Source: Linnemannia hyalina (lineage: Eukaryota > Mortierellomycota > Mortierellomycetes > Mortierellales > Mortierellaceae). Taken from it: a stretch of DNA of 64,000 bases. The stretch lies in assembly GCA_019671135.1 (NCBI GenBank), contig JAHRHY010000014.1, positions 308,001-372,000 of the forward strand. Reading direction: 5' to 3'. The notes under the pieces were generated by a model, which was not told where the DNA came from, searched no databases, and worked only from the letters and a program-made list of their open reading frames with translations. The position numbers and the translations under genes are program-made. Positions 36,123 to 48,241 of the stretch are shown here, in pieces (positions within the stretch are counted from its first letter, which is position 1; the number at the start of each line of letters is the position of its first letter).

Positions 36123-38742
36123 CTACTTGGCGACGCCGATGCCAAAGACGACCCAGCTGGTGAGGAGGAGGATAGACCAGACCATGATCCAGAAGTGCGC
36201 CTGGGTCTTCTTCCAGCGAGGCACTTCATCATCGCCACTCTCAATCCGCACTCCAAATCGTCGCTCACCATTCTCGTCCTCGGAGTCCTCGTCGCCCTCA
36301 TCGTCACTCTCACTATGGGTCGACAAGAACTCACCGCCTCTCCGATGCTGGTAGTCGTCACCAAGAAGAAAACCTCGTCCGGAAGTTGGGCTGTCGATTT
36401 CTGACTCATGAGTCCGACTGTCTAGTGTTGCTGGTGGTTGATTGGACAGGTGACTTTCGTGCTGCTCGTCCCGATCGCGTTGGTAGTTCGAGTGATGGGG
36501 ACCAATTTCGGTCATGGTCACTTCTTCAGCGTCCTGCTCGTCATCCAGCTCAAAGATAGGTTCCAGAGTCATTGCTTCGAGGACCTCATGACTCCTTCGC
36601 CTGTTCCTCTGCTCCCGCCGACGGCGACTTCTCCTCCTATGCCTTGCCAATTCCGCTGCTGGAGTCTTGCCATAGACACCATTGACCAGTCCAGTCTTGC
36701 CACCCTCACCATCCGTCCAGTGATAGTCGCCCCAGACAAAGATTGAACAAGCAATAAACGCCAGAATCGCGACTGCCAAGAACAAACCCAGCAGTCGAGT
36801 GTCCTCTTTCTCCTGCAAAGCCTCGTCCACGTGAACAGGGAAGAAATGGTGGTACAGTCGATCAAAAAAGTTCTCCGTGTCAGTCTCTCCGTCAGGTCCA
36901 ATCACACCAGAAAAGTCCTGCATCATCCCCGAGACGGTCCCGAAGAGTGTCGCTCCAATGTTGTCGATAGATCTGTGAAGTCCGAGACCTGTGGGCACAT
37001 GTTTTGTCAAGACCGGCATACTGGTCACAATCGACAATGTTCCGAGTGAGAGCGAGAGTGCAAAGAGGAGCATGGGAACCGTTGGTGGAATAGGGATCGC
37101 GCTGTAAGGGATGAGTAGGAGTGCATGGGTCCCGATCAACAACCCAGCTGTGATTAGGAGCATCCAGGCGCGTTTTCCGGCGTGGTCAATGAACGTGCCG
37201 AGAAAGGGGTATATGATCAGCGGGACCGCCAATATGATCGACGCCTGCCATGCTGCTTGCTCATCATCCAGTCCGTATCGATGCTTCACAATATTGCTAT
37301 TTCCCATAACAAAAATGTATATAGTATCAGTCCCGAACTGCCCTCAGTCTTCTCCATTATGGTACCTTTGACCTATCGCCTTACCTGGATTGGTGCATGA
37401 AAGGATTCCAGCTGGCACCGACCAAAAAGCTTATAATCAACAGTGTCCAGAACATGGTCGAGAATCCATAGACTTCTCTCCAGCCAAGAGTAGTCCGCTT
37501 GGCCTTCAAAAGGATTGTGATCTTGGTCATCGTATCTGCGCCCTCCTTGGGCTTCTCCAGCAGTGTTAAAAAGATAATGTTCATCACCCATGCGATCGCA
37601 GAGATGACCAATGACACAAAAAACGGCGTGACAAACCCGAACGGCGGTAGTGTGCTCAGCGGCACTGATGTCGCCAGTGCCAGAAACCCTGCCTATTAGC
37701 AACATACATACGAAAGATCTAGGTGAGTCAACATGTCTCCCTCCTCCAATTTCGTCCGCTGTTGAAAGATTGTTCCTGAACAATGTTCCAATGCTACGTT
37801 ACCAGCTTGCCACTGGTCAGTCCCAATGCCAAAACAAGAGCTAGTCCATCCTTCTTGAAGTATCGAACCCATATCGTCTCCTGAATAATTGTAATAGGCG
37901 CAGCGCCAAGTCTATTAACGTCATACGGAGAAAACAAGGATCGACATTAGTAAACTCCACATCGCAATGTTGTAACGAGACATATATTTTCCAATCGGGC
38001 ATTCGTACCCGAACAGACAGTATCCAAGGATCATAACCTTGATGGAATAGGTCCAACAGCCCAGGATGACTATCGCCTGACCAGCGATGACGATCGTTGT
38101 AAAGACAATTGAGCTTGGTCCTGTCCCGTATCGCTCAATCAAAAGCCCTCCAATGAGTGGCGTCAAAGTCGGAAACAGTGTCAGCGATGACTGCAGCAGT
38201 GAGAACTGTGTGTTGTTGATATCCATATTCTATCATTGTTATGTGAGCGTTACAGGTTAGGTGTCTTGGCAAGGACTGATTGTAATGGAAAATGAAAGCA
38301 CCGAGTCAAAGTAGAACACAGAGACGAGCGAGAGTGTAGAACTCACTTCTTTGAGGACATCTTTCAAAGGCCCGGTCATGTGGATCGTAAAGTGGGTTGA
38401 GACACCCAGCAAAGCAGCACACGAGAACGCCTGGACCTTGACGGCCCATTCCGCGGCGGCTACCTTGGGATCCTTACTTGACGTCAGTCCTGATCCTGTA
38501 TCTTCATTCTCCTCGTCTTCAAGTAGTCTCTGTTGACGATGGTGCTCAATAAAGTCGCGGTCTGACGACGTGCTGACGAGACCCTGGGATTCTGTGGCAT
38601 GGATAGCATCGTACTCGTCATCATCGTCGTGATCGTGGCTATTGTGTTCCCGTTTGGCCTCGTCGTTGCTGCTGCGTGAGAGCGTGGGTGAGTCCTGGCC
38701 CGCTGTGCTGAGGGGCAGGTAGTCTATGCGACTGTCTGACAT
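36123..38742 (-). CDS. Major facilitator transporter, MFSD1-like
   Basis: Multi-pass carrier of the major facilitator superfamily, closest in style to lysosomal MFSD1. The cargo cannot be read from the sequence. Exons on the minus strand: 38742-38347, 38229-38009, 37911-37803, 37692-37385, 37296-36123 (735 residues). An acidic, Ser-rich cytosolic tail of about 90 residues has EDEENEDTGSG and a possible dileucine-type signal (ESQGLV, RQQRLLEDEE) near the start. Membrane helices follow from about 95: FSCAALLGVSTHFTIHM, SLTLFPTLTPLIGGLLIERYG, VFTTIVIAGQAIVILG and others, with a mid-chain charged loop (LLEKPKEGADTM). A large hydrophilic segment with RRRRSRRRR-like basic and acidic runs precedes a last C-terminal helix, WSILLLTSWVVFGIGVAK. 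Seven or more further helices are in the last exon. It lies 196 bp upstream of, and in tandem with, the Irc3-like gene. Confidence 0.83.
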
Positions 38743-41351
38743 TGCCAGTTGTTGTTGTCGCTATGTGTTGTTTTTGTTGATGAGTTAGGCGGATGATGGT
38801 GCAGCATTCATGTTGCAGAAAAAGAAGAGGTAATGCAGAATGTCGAAAGGAGAAGTGTTTCGATTTTTATGTCTGTGTTCCAAGAGAGAAAAGGGAGAGA
38901 GAAACTCGGCACGAAGGGAAATGAGCCACGACCACTCTCTGGGGCGCATTTTGAGAAGAAATGAAAAGGGGGCAGATCATTGTCGTTTACCGAAAAAATC
39001 AAACGAACTTTATGCTCCTCGCTTCGCAATGTCCTTGGAGTGGAGCTGCTCATATGAAGTGGCATTCAGCGCTCGCTTGACAGGTTACCCTGACAATAGG
39101 TCAGGATGAAGACGTCAAAAATACAATGCTTGCCATTAGAATGTCGTTCCATGGTGTATTGGATGCAACAAATAGAAAGCGTAAGAAGGCAGGCACGAAA
39201 AAAAAAACCAGGGGCTGAATCACCTCAAGGCTTGTTTCTGCACAAATACAACCTTTGCTTCAACAAAACTAGATGCAGAACTACCTTGTCCCACAATTGC
39301 TAAGATACGACCTAGTGCTCATCCTTTCTTTAGTACTTCAATTGGGTCAACATGGCGTGTCGCGAAGCCGCGGCGAGGACTTATGTTACTTGAGCATTAG
39401 ACTGGAGTTTTGGACGCTCAACATACCTGGGAAAAAAAAATAAGAGGAGAATAAGAGGCGCACCCCAGGTTAACTTTCTCACTTTGCCAATTGCCAATTA
39501 GATCTCAAATGGTTGTTGGGTTGAGTGTGCATACAGAGTTTGGCTGATGGCTGTTTTGTTGACATGACACTGCTGAGTAACCTATAGAGAGAAGGGGAGG
39601 AAGGACACCATGGCTCACAAATGTATTTTTGACCTCTCTATTGTGTTCTACGGGTATTCATTACTGCGCGGCAGAACTGGAATGGCAGTGATATGTTGTG
39701 TGTGTGAGTGTGCGGCGAGTAATTGAGTGACAGAGGGTTGTGCCATAGTTTTAAAGAATTGAAGTGCAAGGGAGTGTAAGTCGCGATTATGATTTCTTTA
39801 TGGTAAGGTAGGATGAAGTAAAAGGGTAAATAGAGCAAGGTTGCTCTGCGGTCTTGTTGGCGATGTAAACCGGTATAACTTTGACAAAAGGAGAGCAAAA
39901 AATGGAAGATTTTAGGTATGGTTGTTGTTTTTGTGCTTTCCTTCCCATTGTTTTGGAGAAGGAGAGGGGGAGATGGCTAATTCTGAGAGAGAGAGGGCAA
40001 GTAAAGATGAGATGATTAGAGAGAGAAGAGAGAGGGTAGATAGAGTGAAATGAATTGAGTGCATGTTTGTGTACGGTTGTGGTGCTATCAGCGAGTGGAA
40101 TAGATGGGGTTCATGCGACGCAAGGTATGAATGAGTGCTGTATGTTTGTGTGTATACGTGTGGAGAGAGGACGCTACGAAATGAGCAGAGAGAGAAAAAT
40201 GCAGCAGGTGAGTGAGTGCAGCGAGTGGTCAAAGGGGACGAATCAAAACTAATTGATACAGCAGAGAGAGAGCGAGAACGGTACAGTAGTAAGGTCGAGA
40301 AAGAGGTCATGCCTGCGCTATTGTAAGTAGTTTGTAACTTGCAGGTAACCAGTCCGCCAGGCAGCCAATTCAACCCATATAATAATTGCTCTTTTGTACT
40401 GTATGTGTGTGTATGCCGTTGCCCCTTCCCTCTGCGCTCTCCTTATTTTTTGCCTTATTGTTTGTGTGTGTGTGTGTGTGTGCGTACTGTCTGTGATATC
40501 GCGTCGATGTGGAAAAAGAAAAGAAAAGAAAAAAAAAGCCATATGAAATAAATCTTTTGCAGCTCTACCCTCAGCGAGTGGATTCACCAAGGGAAGGGCC
40601 AGTCATTCGAATCAGCTGGCCCAGCCCTCCCCGTCCCCCTGCTGAAATCCTCACATATAGAGACCCACATACTGAACTCCCCCCGCTGTTTTTTTCTTCT
40701 CTTTTTTCTCTTCCACTCAGCTACTCCCCTCACACTCTCCCACCCACCACCAAGAAATCAAGTAAGTATCACTCATATAGACTTTACATATGGCTACATA
40801 CACACATACACTATGGCCATTACCACTGCTCCCTTCTATGAACAACACCCTATCGCTCATACACATACACACACACACACACAACCAACGATATCGCTCC
40901 TCCTTGCGAACCTCCCTCTCATTCCCTCTCTCATCACAACCTTCATCCCCATCCATCATCCTCATCCATCGAGGATTCACCCTTGTCCCTTTGAGAAAGT
41001 GCTTCACGACGTTGATAGCTGAAAAGAAAGATATCACAAAAAATAATGGTGGCAACGGAAAAAAAAAACGACTATTGGTCAGAAACAAAAAGACTCCTTT
41101 CCACAATCACCACACCATCGACCGATTGTCCATCTCCCCCCTCCCCATCCAGATGAAGAATAAATGGCAGACAGCAAATACCAGAACTTTGAGAAACAGG
41201 CTAAAGACAAGAAATGACGTTGAACATACTTGGCTGGACAGCACTCTTTCAGAGAGGATCCTGCCAACAATAACAACAACAACAACACTCAAAGAAACCG
41301 CGTACTCAGACTAACAAACCACCACCCTCATCAACAAATAGATAAAACAAC
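38743..41351. promoter_or_regulatory. Divergent spacer with probable 5' UTR intron of the HMG-box gene
   Basis: 2.6 kb holding the promoters of the MFSD1-like gene (left, minus) and the HMG-box gene (right, plus). AAATCAA/GTAAGTATC at 40761-40762 and CAACAAATAG ending at 41341 fit an intron of about 580 nt in the 5' UTR of the HMG gene, ending 10 nt before its ATG. A TG repeat is at about 40463-40483 and CA runs are at about 40860-40882. The frames across 40790-41314 are then intronic. Confidence 0.45.
40762..41341 (+). other. Probable 5' UTR intron of the HMG-box gene
   Basis: Strong donor GTAAGTATC and an acceptor ATAG 10 nt before the start codon. The inside is A-rich and includes GACGTTGAT-like branch candidates. 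Inferred only from splice signals; there is no coding frame to test it. Confidence 0.4.
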
Positions 41352-42188
41352 ATGCCTAAGGTCGCCAAGAAGGATCAAAAGGTCTCAAAGAGAGCCAAGG
41401 TCGAGGAGCCTAAGAAGAGAAAGAGAAAGGCCAAGAAGGACCCCAACGCACCCAAGAACCCCATGTCTGCCTACCTTCTCTTCTGTGAGGAGTGGCGCGA
41501 GAAGGTCAAGGCCCAGAACCCCGAGGCCTCCTTCGGTAAGGATCGCACCTTTGACTCTCTAAGGCAGACGAGCAACAAACAGGGAGACGTACAAACGGAC
41601 AGATGGCGAGAACAAAGCAGAGAAAAAAGCAATGATCCAGGAACGAGAAAGTAAGACCAACTGTAGAATCGAACCTCTAACTAATCAACTTTTGGCCTTT
41701 TTGTACAAACAGGCGAGCTCGGACGTCTCCTCGGTGAGCAGTGGCGCGCATACTCTGACGAGAAGAAGGCTGTAAGTCAAGCCATCCTTATGCACCTTCA
41801 TACCTTTTTTCGATCTTGTTTCTTGGGATGTATTTGTGTTCTGTGTTGCCGTTACCCCACTTGCCGATCTACTTGTGGAACGCGCCCTACCCTTTCGTGT
41901 CCTTTTCATTTTTGATTTTCATTTTCGATTTCGCAACTTTTTTTTTTTTCGGGATTCGAACAAAAAACATTTTGCTCATTTCGTGACGCGTTTGTCGTCG
42001 CGTCCTCCACAAAAACAAAGGCTCAAACATCCTAACCCTTCTCCACTTTTCTGTCGATCCTTCCCCCCTCTTAGCCCTACATCGCCAAGCATGAGAAGGC
42101 CAAGGCCAAGTACCAGGTGGAGAAGGCTGCCTACGAAGCCAAGAAGGCTGCTTCCTCTGAAGATGAGGATGAGGATGAGTCTGATTAA
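41352..42188 (+). CDS. NHP6: HMG-box chromatin protein, Nhp6-like
   Basis: Small DNA-bending chromatin protein of the Nhp6/HMGB class, 118 residues. Exons: 41352-41535, 41713-41771, 42075-42188. A very basic N-terminal arm (VAKKDQKVSKRAKVEEPKKR) leads into the box: KDPNAPKNPMSAYLLFCEEW at about 29-48, then GELGRLLGEQWRAYSDEKKA and PYIAKHEKAKAKYQVEKAAY. A short acidic tail ends SSEDEDEDESD. One HMG box and this length match yeast Nhp6 and not the two-box HMGB1. The acidic tail is longer than in Nhp6A, closer to metazoan HMGB or FACT SSRP1 ends. The gene is convergent with Brf1, the stops lying about 230 bp apart. Confidence 0.93.
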
Positions 42189-42416
42189 ACTCAACACCAC
42201 TCCTCAACCAACTAACCTACACTCTTCTCGATGAAACATTTGTCGCTTTTTTCTGCTGTACCATGTCCATGTTAGAGCCATAGTGTTCCCTCTTTTTTTC
42301 TTCTGTCTTTGTTATCGCTAGTACTTTGTATAAAAACTTTTTTTCTTTCTCAACAGCAAACAACAACAATCAAATGATATCGAATCGAATATGCAAAAGC
42401 GAAAGCCATTTTATTC

Positions 42417-45230
42417 TCACCAGTCGTCGCCCATATCGTTGTAGTTATAATCCTCCTCCTCGACCTGACTGTATCCCATTATTGCGCCCCATGACTGTGC
42501 AGGTAACTCCTCTTCCTCCTCTTCGGCCTCCACAACCTCTTCCTCCTCCTCTGGCGCAGGGGTAGCCTCAGCCTCACGTTCAGCCCTCGTCCGCGACTTG
42601 GGAGGCGCAATAATCTCATCCTCATCCTCGTCATTCTCCCGCTGTGATCCATTAGACGCCATGTTGCGCGCCTGCATCGATTGCTCCCTCGAAGCCGTCC
42701 TGCTCCCTGTGGGGGTGGACGAAAACTTTACAGAATTACCCGTTTTACTCTTGATCATTCGACTGACGGACGCCAAACGACCTGGGCGCGCTGACCCCTC
42801 CCGACTAGGACCCATGGACGACTGTCGTGACCGAACAGGTGTCCGGACCAATCCTGGTTCTTCAAAGACAGACTTGATGGGTGCTGGTGATCCAGATTCG
42901 TATACGATTGGTTTTGTGTCGAAGAGCTCGTCCATGTTGTCCAGTGCAGAGTAGTTGATCTTTTTCGACTTTTGCCGAGGCAGTTTTGGTTGCAAAATGT
43001 TCTTTCCTGCCTCTGCTGCCGTCGATGAGCCCGCTCCCTGAACATTGCGCTTCGCCTTCTTGCGCTATATAACGATAACAAAAAGGGTTGAAAAGGAACG
43101 AATCCTTGTTAGTGTGTTTTTTTTTTCTTTCCTTCACTCCATTTCATATCGACAAAACAATTTTCTGCACAAAAATGTTCCTGAACTTACTCCTTTCTTG
43201 TTGTGGTAGATGCCCATCTTCTTTTCCATCTCGATACGTGCACGCTTCTCCTCCTGCTCCTGCAGGTACTCCTTGTTGAACTCCATCCAGACTTGAGTCT
43301 TGATCTTGACTTCGTCGTCGTTCAGGATAATGCTGTCAATCTCGTCATCATCCACATCATCCAAGGGCTCATATGGAATCAACTTGCGCGCCTCATCCTC
43401 AGCTATTATGACACGAAAGACAATAAGTGAAAGTGCTTGGTTAGAAACACGAATATTCGCAACACGCGTGATAACAACTGAGCAAATGTGGAAAAGTCAG
43501 GAACTTACCATCCAGGCGAGCTTCTTCCTGCATGATCAGAGGGTTGTGCATGGCCGCTTCCATCTCCTCCTCAAGTTCTTCTTCCTCTTCTTCCTCCCCT
43601 TCTCCCTCCTCTTCCTCCTCTTCCACTTCACCTTCTCCTGCAATCTTTGCTGTAGCCACTGCTGCTTCCTCTTCTTCGTCTCCCTCATCATCGGTTTCTC
43701 GTTTCCGCTTGCCAGCCACAGGGACAACATGCTCAGCAGTGGTTTCATCGTCCTCGCCCTCCTTGACGGTATGCAAGTCAATCTTGGATGTCCTCTGTCC
43801 ACGACGGATAATCTCCTGGTTGACTTCATCCTCTTCCTCCTCGTCTTCTCCAAGCTCCCAATGAGTCTTTTTCCTTGACTTTGTGAACGCAGGTGGGTCT
43901 GATGCATCTTCCAGCCACAATTCGCGGAAGTCAGACACCGTTAATTGACCTGAAGGTGTCGATGCAAACTCATCCAAACTATTATAAGAATACATAAAAG
44001 TTTGGGGGTTAGGGTAGCTATTCGTATTACAGACATTTGCATGAAAAAAAAAGAAACTGCTAAAATTACAAGGGGGGGGGGGGGGGGGTGTTGTTTCCTT
44101 ACCGTTTCCTCAAAGTAGACTCTCCAATCTTGACGACCTGAATGATCTCCCTTTGCGAACGTCTGTAATGATGCATTCTGGCAGCAATGAGAAGACAGGC
44201 GCCACAGACACCAGCTGGGCGACGACCAGTCCTGATCCAATCACGATCCATGCGCGACACCAAGCGAAGAGCGTCGTTGGCGACTCGTTGTGTATCCTCA
44301 CCGAAATCCAGCATTGTTGCAAATCGAGAAATGTACAGTGATGGGTCAACCAGGGGCAACTGAAGATTCAGCTGCTTTGTCAAATGCAGAAATGTCACTC
44401 CCAGCTTGAACACGTTCAACTAACAAAATAAGAAAAGGCAAGAAAAGAGGGGTTAGATGATGAGTCACCTTTCATATAAATCTTTTGCTAAATAATACCA
44501 AATAAAAACAAGGGATCAAAGGTACCTGAAGAAGTTCAGAAAAGTCGATCAACATATGGGTGGTCTTTTCCATTCTGCAGACGATATAAAGACAGCAGGC
44601 GACAACATGTTCACTTCGACGACCCTGAATAAAGTTGTTGGTGATGGCAAGGTTGAAGTAGCGCTGGGCGACTTCGGCATGATGTTCGTTCAGCTTGAGG
44701 GCGACTGCCATAGCTGTAATTCGTCTCCTGGCCGCATCTAATGTCTTTTCTCTCGATTCCTGACTTGTCTGTCTCCGTCCCGGTCCCATAGATCGCGCTC
44801 CAGCTATAGGAAAGGGAAAGGGTGGGGAGAAGGTTGATGAATTAGAGATTCTGTATGAAAGGACAATACCATGGATGAAATATTCTATTTTGACGAGAGA
44901 TATGTTATCGATTAAAAAAAATATCCATTGCTGCATGTTACCTTTGCCTTCGCCGACGAATGTTCCGACCACCGATGCAGCTCCTCCTCCGCTTTCATTG
45001 AACGAGATTTCTGCAATAATGGTATTTTCTTCCAAGACCTATATCAAAAGGGTTGTTTTCAGTTGGCAATAGGGAAAGTGTCAGCTTTCAGTTATACGTC
45101 AATAATCAGAGGCAACATACAAAGAAGACGACGAAGACGAGAAACTTACGGCACCACAGCCCGTGCAGGTTGCGTTTCCTTGACCAGAGTCATACTCGAT
45201 ACTGTTTCCACCACAGTAGGGACAAGCCAT
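42417..45230 (-). CDS. BRF1: TFIIIB subunit Brf1
   Basis: RNA polymerase III initiation factor that bridges TBP, TFIIIC and Pol III. Minus-strand exons: 45230-45150, 45038-44942, 44803-44526, 44419-44103, 43978-43509, 43402-43191, 43064-42417 (700 residues). The zinc ribbon begins at once (CPYCGGNSIEYDSG, then CTGCGAV). Two cyclin-like TFIIB repeats follow (about 65-155 with RRSEHVVACCLYIVCR, and about 155-260 with RRPAGVCGACLLIAARMH). A highly acidic Glu-rich segment comes next. The Brf1-specific homology block II, VWMEFNKEYLQEQEEKRARI...KKMGIY, is the TBP/Brf interaction part. The C-terminus is disordered and ends GDDW. It shares about 550 bp of promoter with the divergent transacylase gene. 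Confidence 0.94.
44072..44088. repeat. G17/C17 tract in a Brf1 intron
   Basis: Seventeen G on the plus strand, that is a C17 run close to the donor side of the fourth Brf1 intron. One of four such long C/G runs in the window. Confidence 0.9.
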
Positions 45231-45779
45231 GATTGTAGAAGGGCGTTGTTTTGTGAAAAAAAGTTTTGTTGGACGAGGAGGTGGAGGCGCGGTACTAGGA
45301 AATTATATGCGCTGGTTCGGTTCCGGGCTTGTGTTGAATTGTAATCGTTCGCTTAGTTGTTTAAGCGATGTAGTGTGGAAAGGAAGAGCGAGAGTAAAGA
45401 GAGAATGTAAAGATTGGAGCGCTTGTTGGTTGGCACGAGGTGGCAATGGCGATGAGTCGGGTTATTATGCTTTTTGAATGTGCGAGCGACAGGAGAGGGG
45501 ATGGATGGTTGGAGGCGATGTGTTTGAGCGAAAGGTGAGTGGAAGGAGATGGAGAAAAGGGTTGAAAGGCTGGAAAAAAAATCGATGAGGGCTGCGGTCA
45601 AAAAACAAACATCACGTGAGTCATGAATGAATGGAGAAGAAGAATGGGGGGACAGCTTCCTCCACCTCGGGAGACTTTTTTTCCTTCTTTTTTTATCTTT
45701 TCTCCCTTCAGCTCACTCGTACCCAGCATCAACAATCTTCTTCGCCCTCCCTCGCTCAACTCGAATATCACTTCACAGC
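45231..45779. promoter_or_regulatory. Shared divergent promoter of BRF1 and the malonyl transacylase
   Basis: 549 bp between two divergent start codons. The left side is CT-rich on the minus strand (BRF1 leader) and the right side CT-rich on the plus strand. A CACGTGA element occurs at 45612-45618, a typical bHLH-type (E-box) site. No coding frame is supported. Confidence 0.5.
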
Positions 45780-48047
45780 ATGGCACACGCTCCGTCTGCC
45801 ACATCTGCCGCTGTCAAGAAGGCAATGCGACTAACGACAGCGCCAATTGGAGCCGCCAAATTATTGTCAAGATCTGTTCTACTCGACGCCGCCAGAGCGC
45901 GTCAGACTCAACCCGGATCTCGCCTCTACTTGACCAGTGTCTCCAATACATCTGCCTCAACACCACAAGTACCGTCAGCCAGTAATTTATTTCATTTGCA
46001 TGCGTTTTCATTGCCAGCACATGAACATGGGGGCGATAGCATATCGAACATCTATCTCATTTCATCTCGCCTTCCACAAAATAACGATGAAACCATTCGT
46101 CCATGCACAGCCACAGCACATCATTACTCAACCCCTCATCAATTTTCTTACACTTGAACACACAGGTTTCGAACAATCGCGCAATTCTCTTCCCAGGTAC
46201 CTATTGCAGGCAAATGAAAAACGGACAGCAGCAATTGCGCACAATGGAACGAGTCAGCTAACTCCTTCTCATCAACCAACACTCTTCCCAACAAACACTT
46301 TACTTGCATCCAAACAAAAACAAAAAAACTACACGCTCCTATCGCTGATTAGGCCAAGGTTCACAATACGTCGGAATGGGCCGGGATCTCTACGAAACCT
46401 ACCCCATCGCACGCCAAACCATTGACGAGGCCGACGCCATCCTCTCCTCCATGCCGCCGTCCTTACCATCACCATCACCTCAAGAAGAAGGATACCTGAA
46501 AAGAGTCATGTTTGAAGGACCACAGGAAGAACTTACAAGGACCGAGAACGCCCAACCCGCCATTTTGACTACTTCTATCGCGTTGTTGAGGGTTTTGGAG
46601 ACTGAGCACGGGTTGGATTTGAAGGAGCATTGTCGGTTTGCGTTGGGTCATTCGCTGGGAGAGTACTCGGCTTTGGTCGCGACGCGTGCGTTGAGTCTTG
46701 CTGATGCTGTTCGATTGGTGGTAAGCTCACCTTTTGAGTACATTTTGCGAAGCTGTGTTGAACGAACGCCATTAGACTTTTTTTCATTTTTTTTTTTTTT
46801 GTTGGTGCTGAAAATACTCATGCATGGCTACTGTTGATGTTTTTAGAGAATACGCGGAGATGCAATGACGGTGGCAGTGACGGACAAAAAGGGAATGACG
46901 GCCATGTCGGCACTCGTCGTACGTGCCTCTAAACTCGACGACCTCGTGAAGGCCATGCACGACATCCAAACCGAGCTTTCATCAACGGGAGAAATTGCCG
47001 AAATCGCCAACATCAACAGCGTAAGAATAAGAACGAACCCATTTTTTTTTGCTGAAACGCTGAAACCCTGCATTCTTCCCATTGCTCAATTGATCCTGCA
47101 ACTTATTAACATTTTTTTTTTGTTGGTGTTTTTGCTTTGTTGAATGATGATGGTGGTGACGAAAAAAGTCATTTCAGGTCGTTATCAGCGGAACGGTCAA
47201 GGGTGTCGACCATGCTTCAAAGACCCTCCAGTTCCGAAAGATTGCCGCCAGAGCTGTCGACCTGCCCGTCTCGTAAGCCCTCCCTCCCTTCCTCCTTCGT
47301 GATCGCGCTTGGACCAAGAGGTATCGCGGAACATTTCGGCCACCTTTTTTTTTTTTTTTCTTTTTCTGACAGTTTACCTTATCCACTTTTTTTCCCCTCT
47401 TCTTTCTTGGTCGTTTTGATGGTTGTAGAGCTCCGTTCCATTGCAGTCTGATGGAACCAGCTGCGAGAGTCATGAAAGATGCCCTGGCAGATATCTCTTT
47501 CAAACAACCCATCATCCCCATCGTTTCCAACGTCCAAGCCCAGCCCGTAAGGTCCCCCCCCCTCTCTCTCTCTTCTTCTTGTACCTCCAAACGCCCAAAT
47601 GTTTTTCGGAAAAAAAAAAGTAGACAACTTATCTCGCAACCACGGTCCCCCCCTTTCTTGTTTGCTAGATCGAGTCAAGCTACGACATCCCAAGCCTACT
47701 GGTCCAACAGGTGACAGAAACAGTCCAATGGCGCCAGAGTCTCGTCAACCTCCACAGCCAGCAGCAATACAACATCTCCGACTATATTTGTATCGGCCCC
47801 GGAAAAGTCATTTGCAATCTCTTGCGCAAAGAGTATCCCCTTGACACCATCAGGTACCCCCCCCCCCCCCTGAATAACCGTTCTGTCAAAAAAAAATATG
47901 ACAAAGTGTGGATTTTCAAGCGTCAGCCAAAAAAAAAAAAAAAAACTAACGATCGCATTCCAAACGTAACGCGAAAACGAAAACGTGACTCTCATTCAAA
48001 ATAGGTCTGTGTCGACAGTCGAGGACATTCTGCAATGGAAACTCTAA
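45780..48047 (+). CDS. MCT1: Mitochondrial malonyl-CoA:ACP transacylase
   Basis: Type II fatty-acid synthesis enzyme that loads malonyl groups onto mitochondrial ACP. Exons: 45780-45968, 46166-46196 (31 nt), 46353-46720, 46847-47020, 47178-47272, 47429-47546, 47669-47853, 48005-48047 (400 residues). The first 50 residues are rich in Arg, Lys, Ala and Ser and lack acids, as in a mitochondrial presequence. The tiny 31-nt exon carries VSNNRAILFPG, which joins the next exon to make the FabD signature FPGQGSQYVGMG. The nucleophile is in GHSLGEYSALVA (Ser near 177). The active His is in LPVSAPFHCSLM (His near 290), formed across an intron. The end TVEDILQWKL is typical. All joints keep phase. It is convergent with the Egt1 gene, the stops lying about 195 bp apart; AATAAA is at 48091-48096. 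Confidence 0.93.
47857..47870 (+). repeat. C14 tract just after a splice donor in MCT1
   Basis: Fourteen C begin three bases into the intron (GTAC followed by C), between the GTDTIR-coding exon end and the last exon. Confidence 0.85.
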
Positions 48048-48241
48048 CAAACTAAACAAACTACTGGAAGAGAACGCCTTTACAAATAATAATAAAAATA
48101 TTAATCTCGGGAACATTGTTTTTAACAATCGCTCTTTGGGTGGTACCCTGAACAACCTGGATTGATATCAGTTCAGAGGGGGTCTCATTCCACGTCTTCA
48201 AGTTTATTATTCTATTCATCGCATATGCGAATTACACATAT

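Noticed and set aside
40790..41314. 174-codon frame before the HMG-box gene
   Set aside because: Lies inside the probable 5' UTR intron and has His/Thr/Ser-rich CA-repeat composition.
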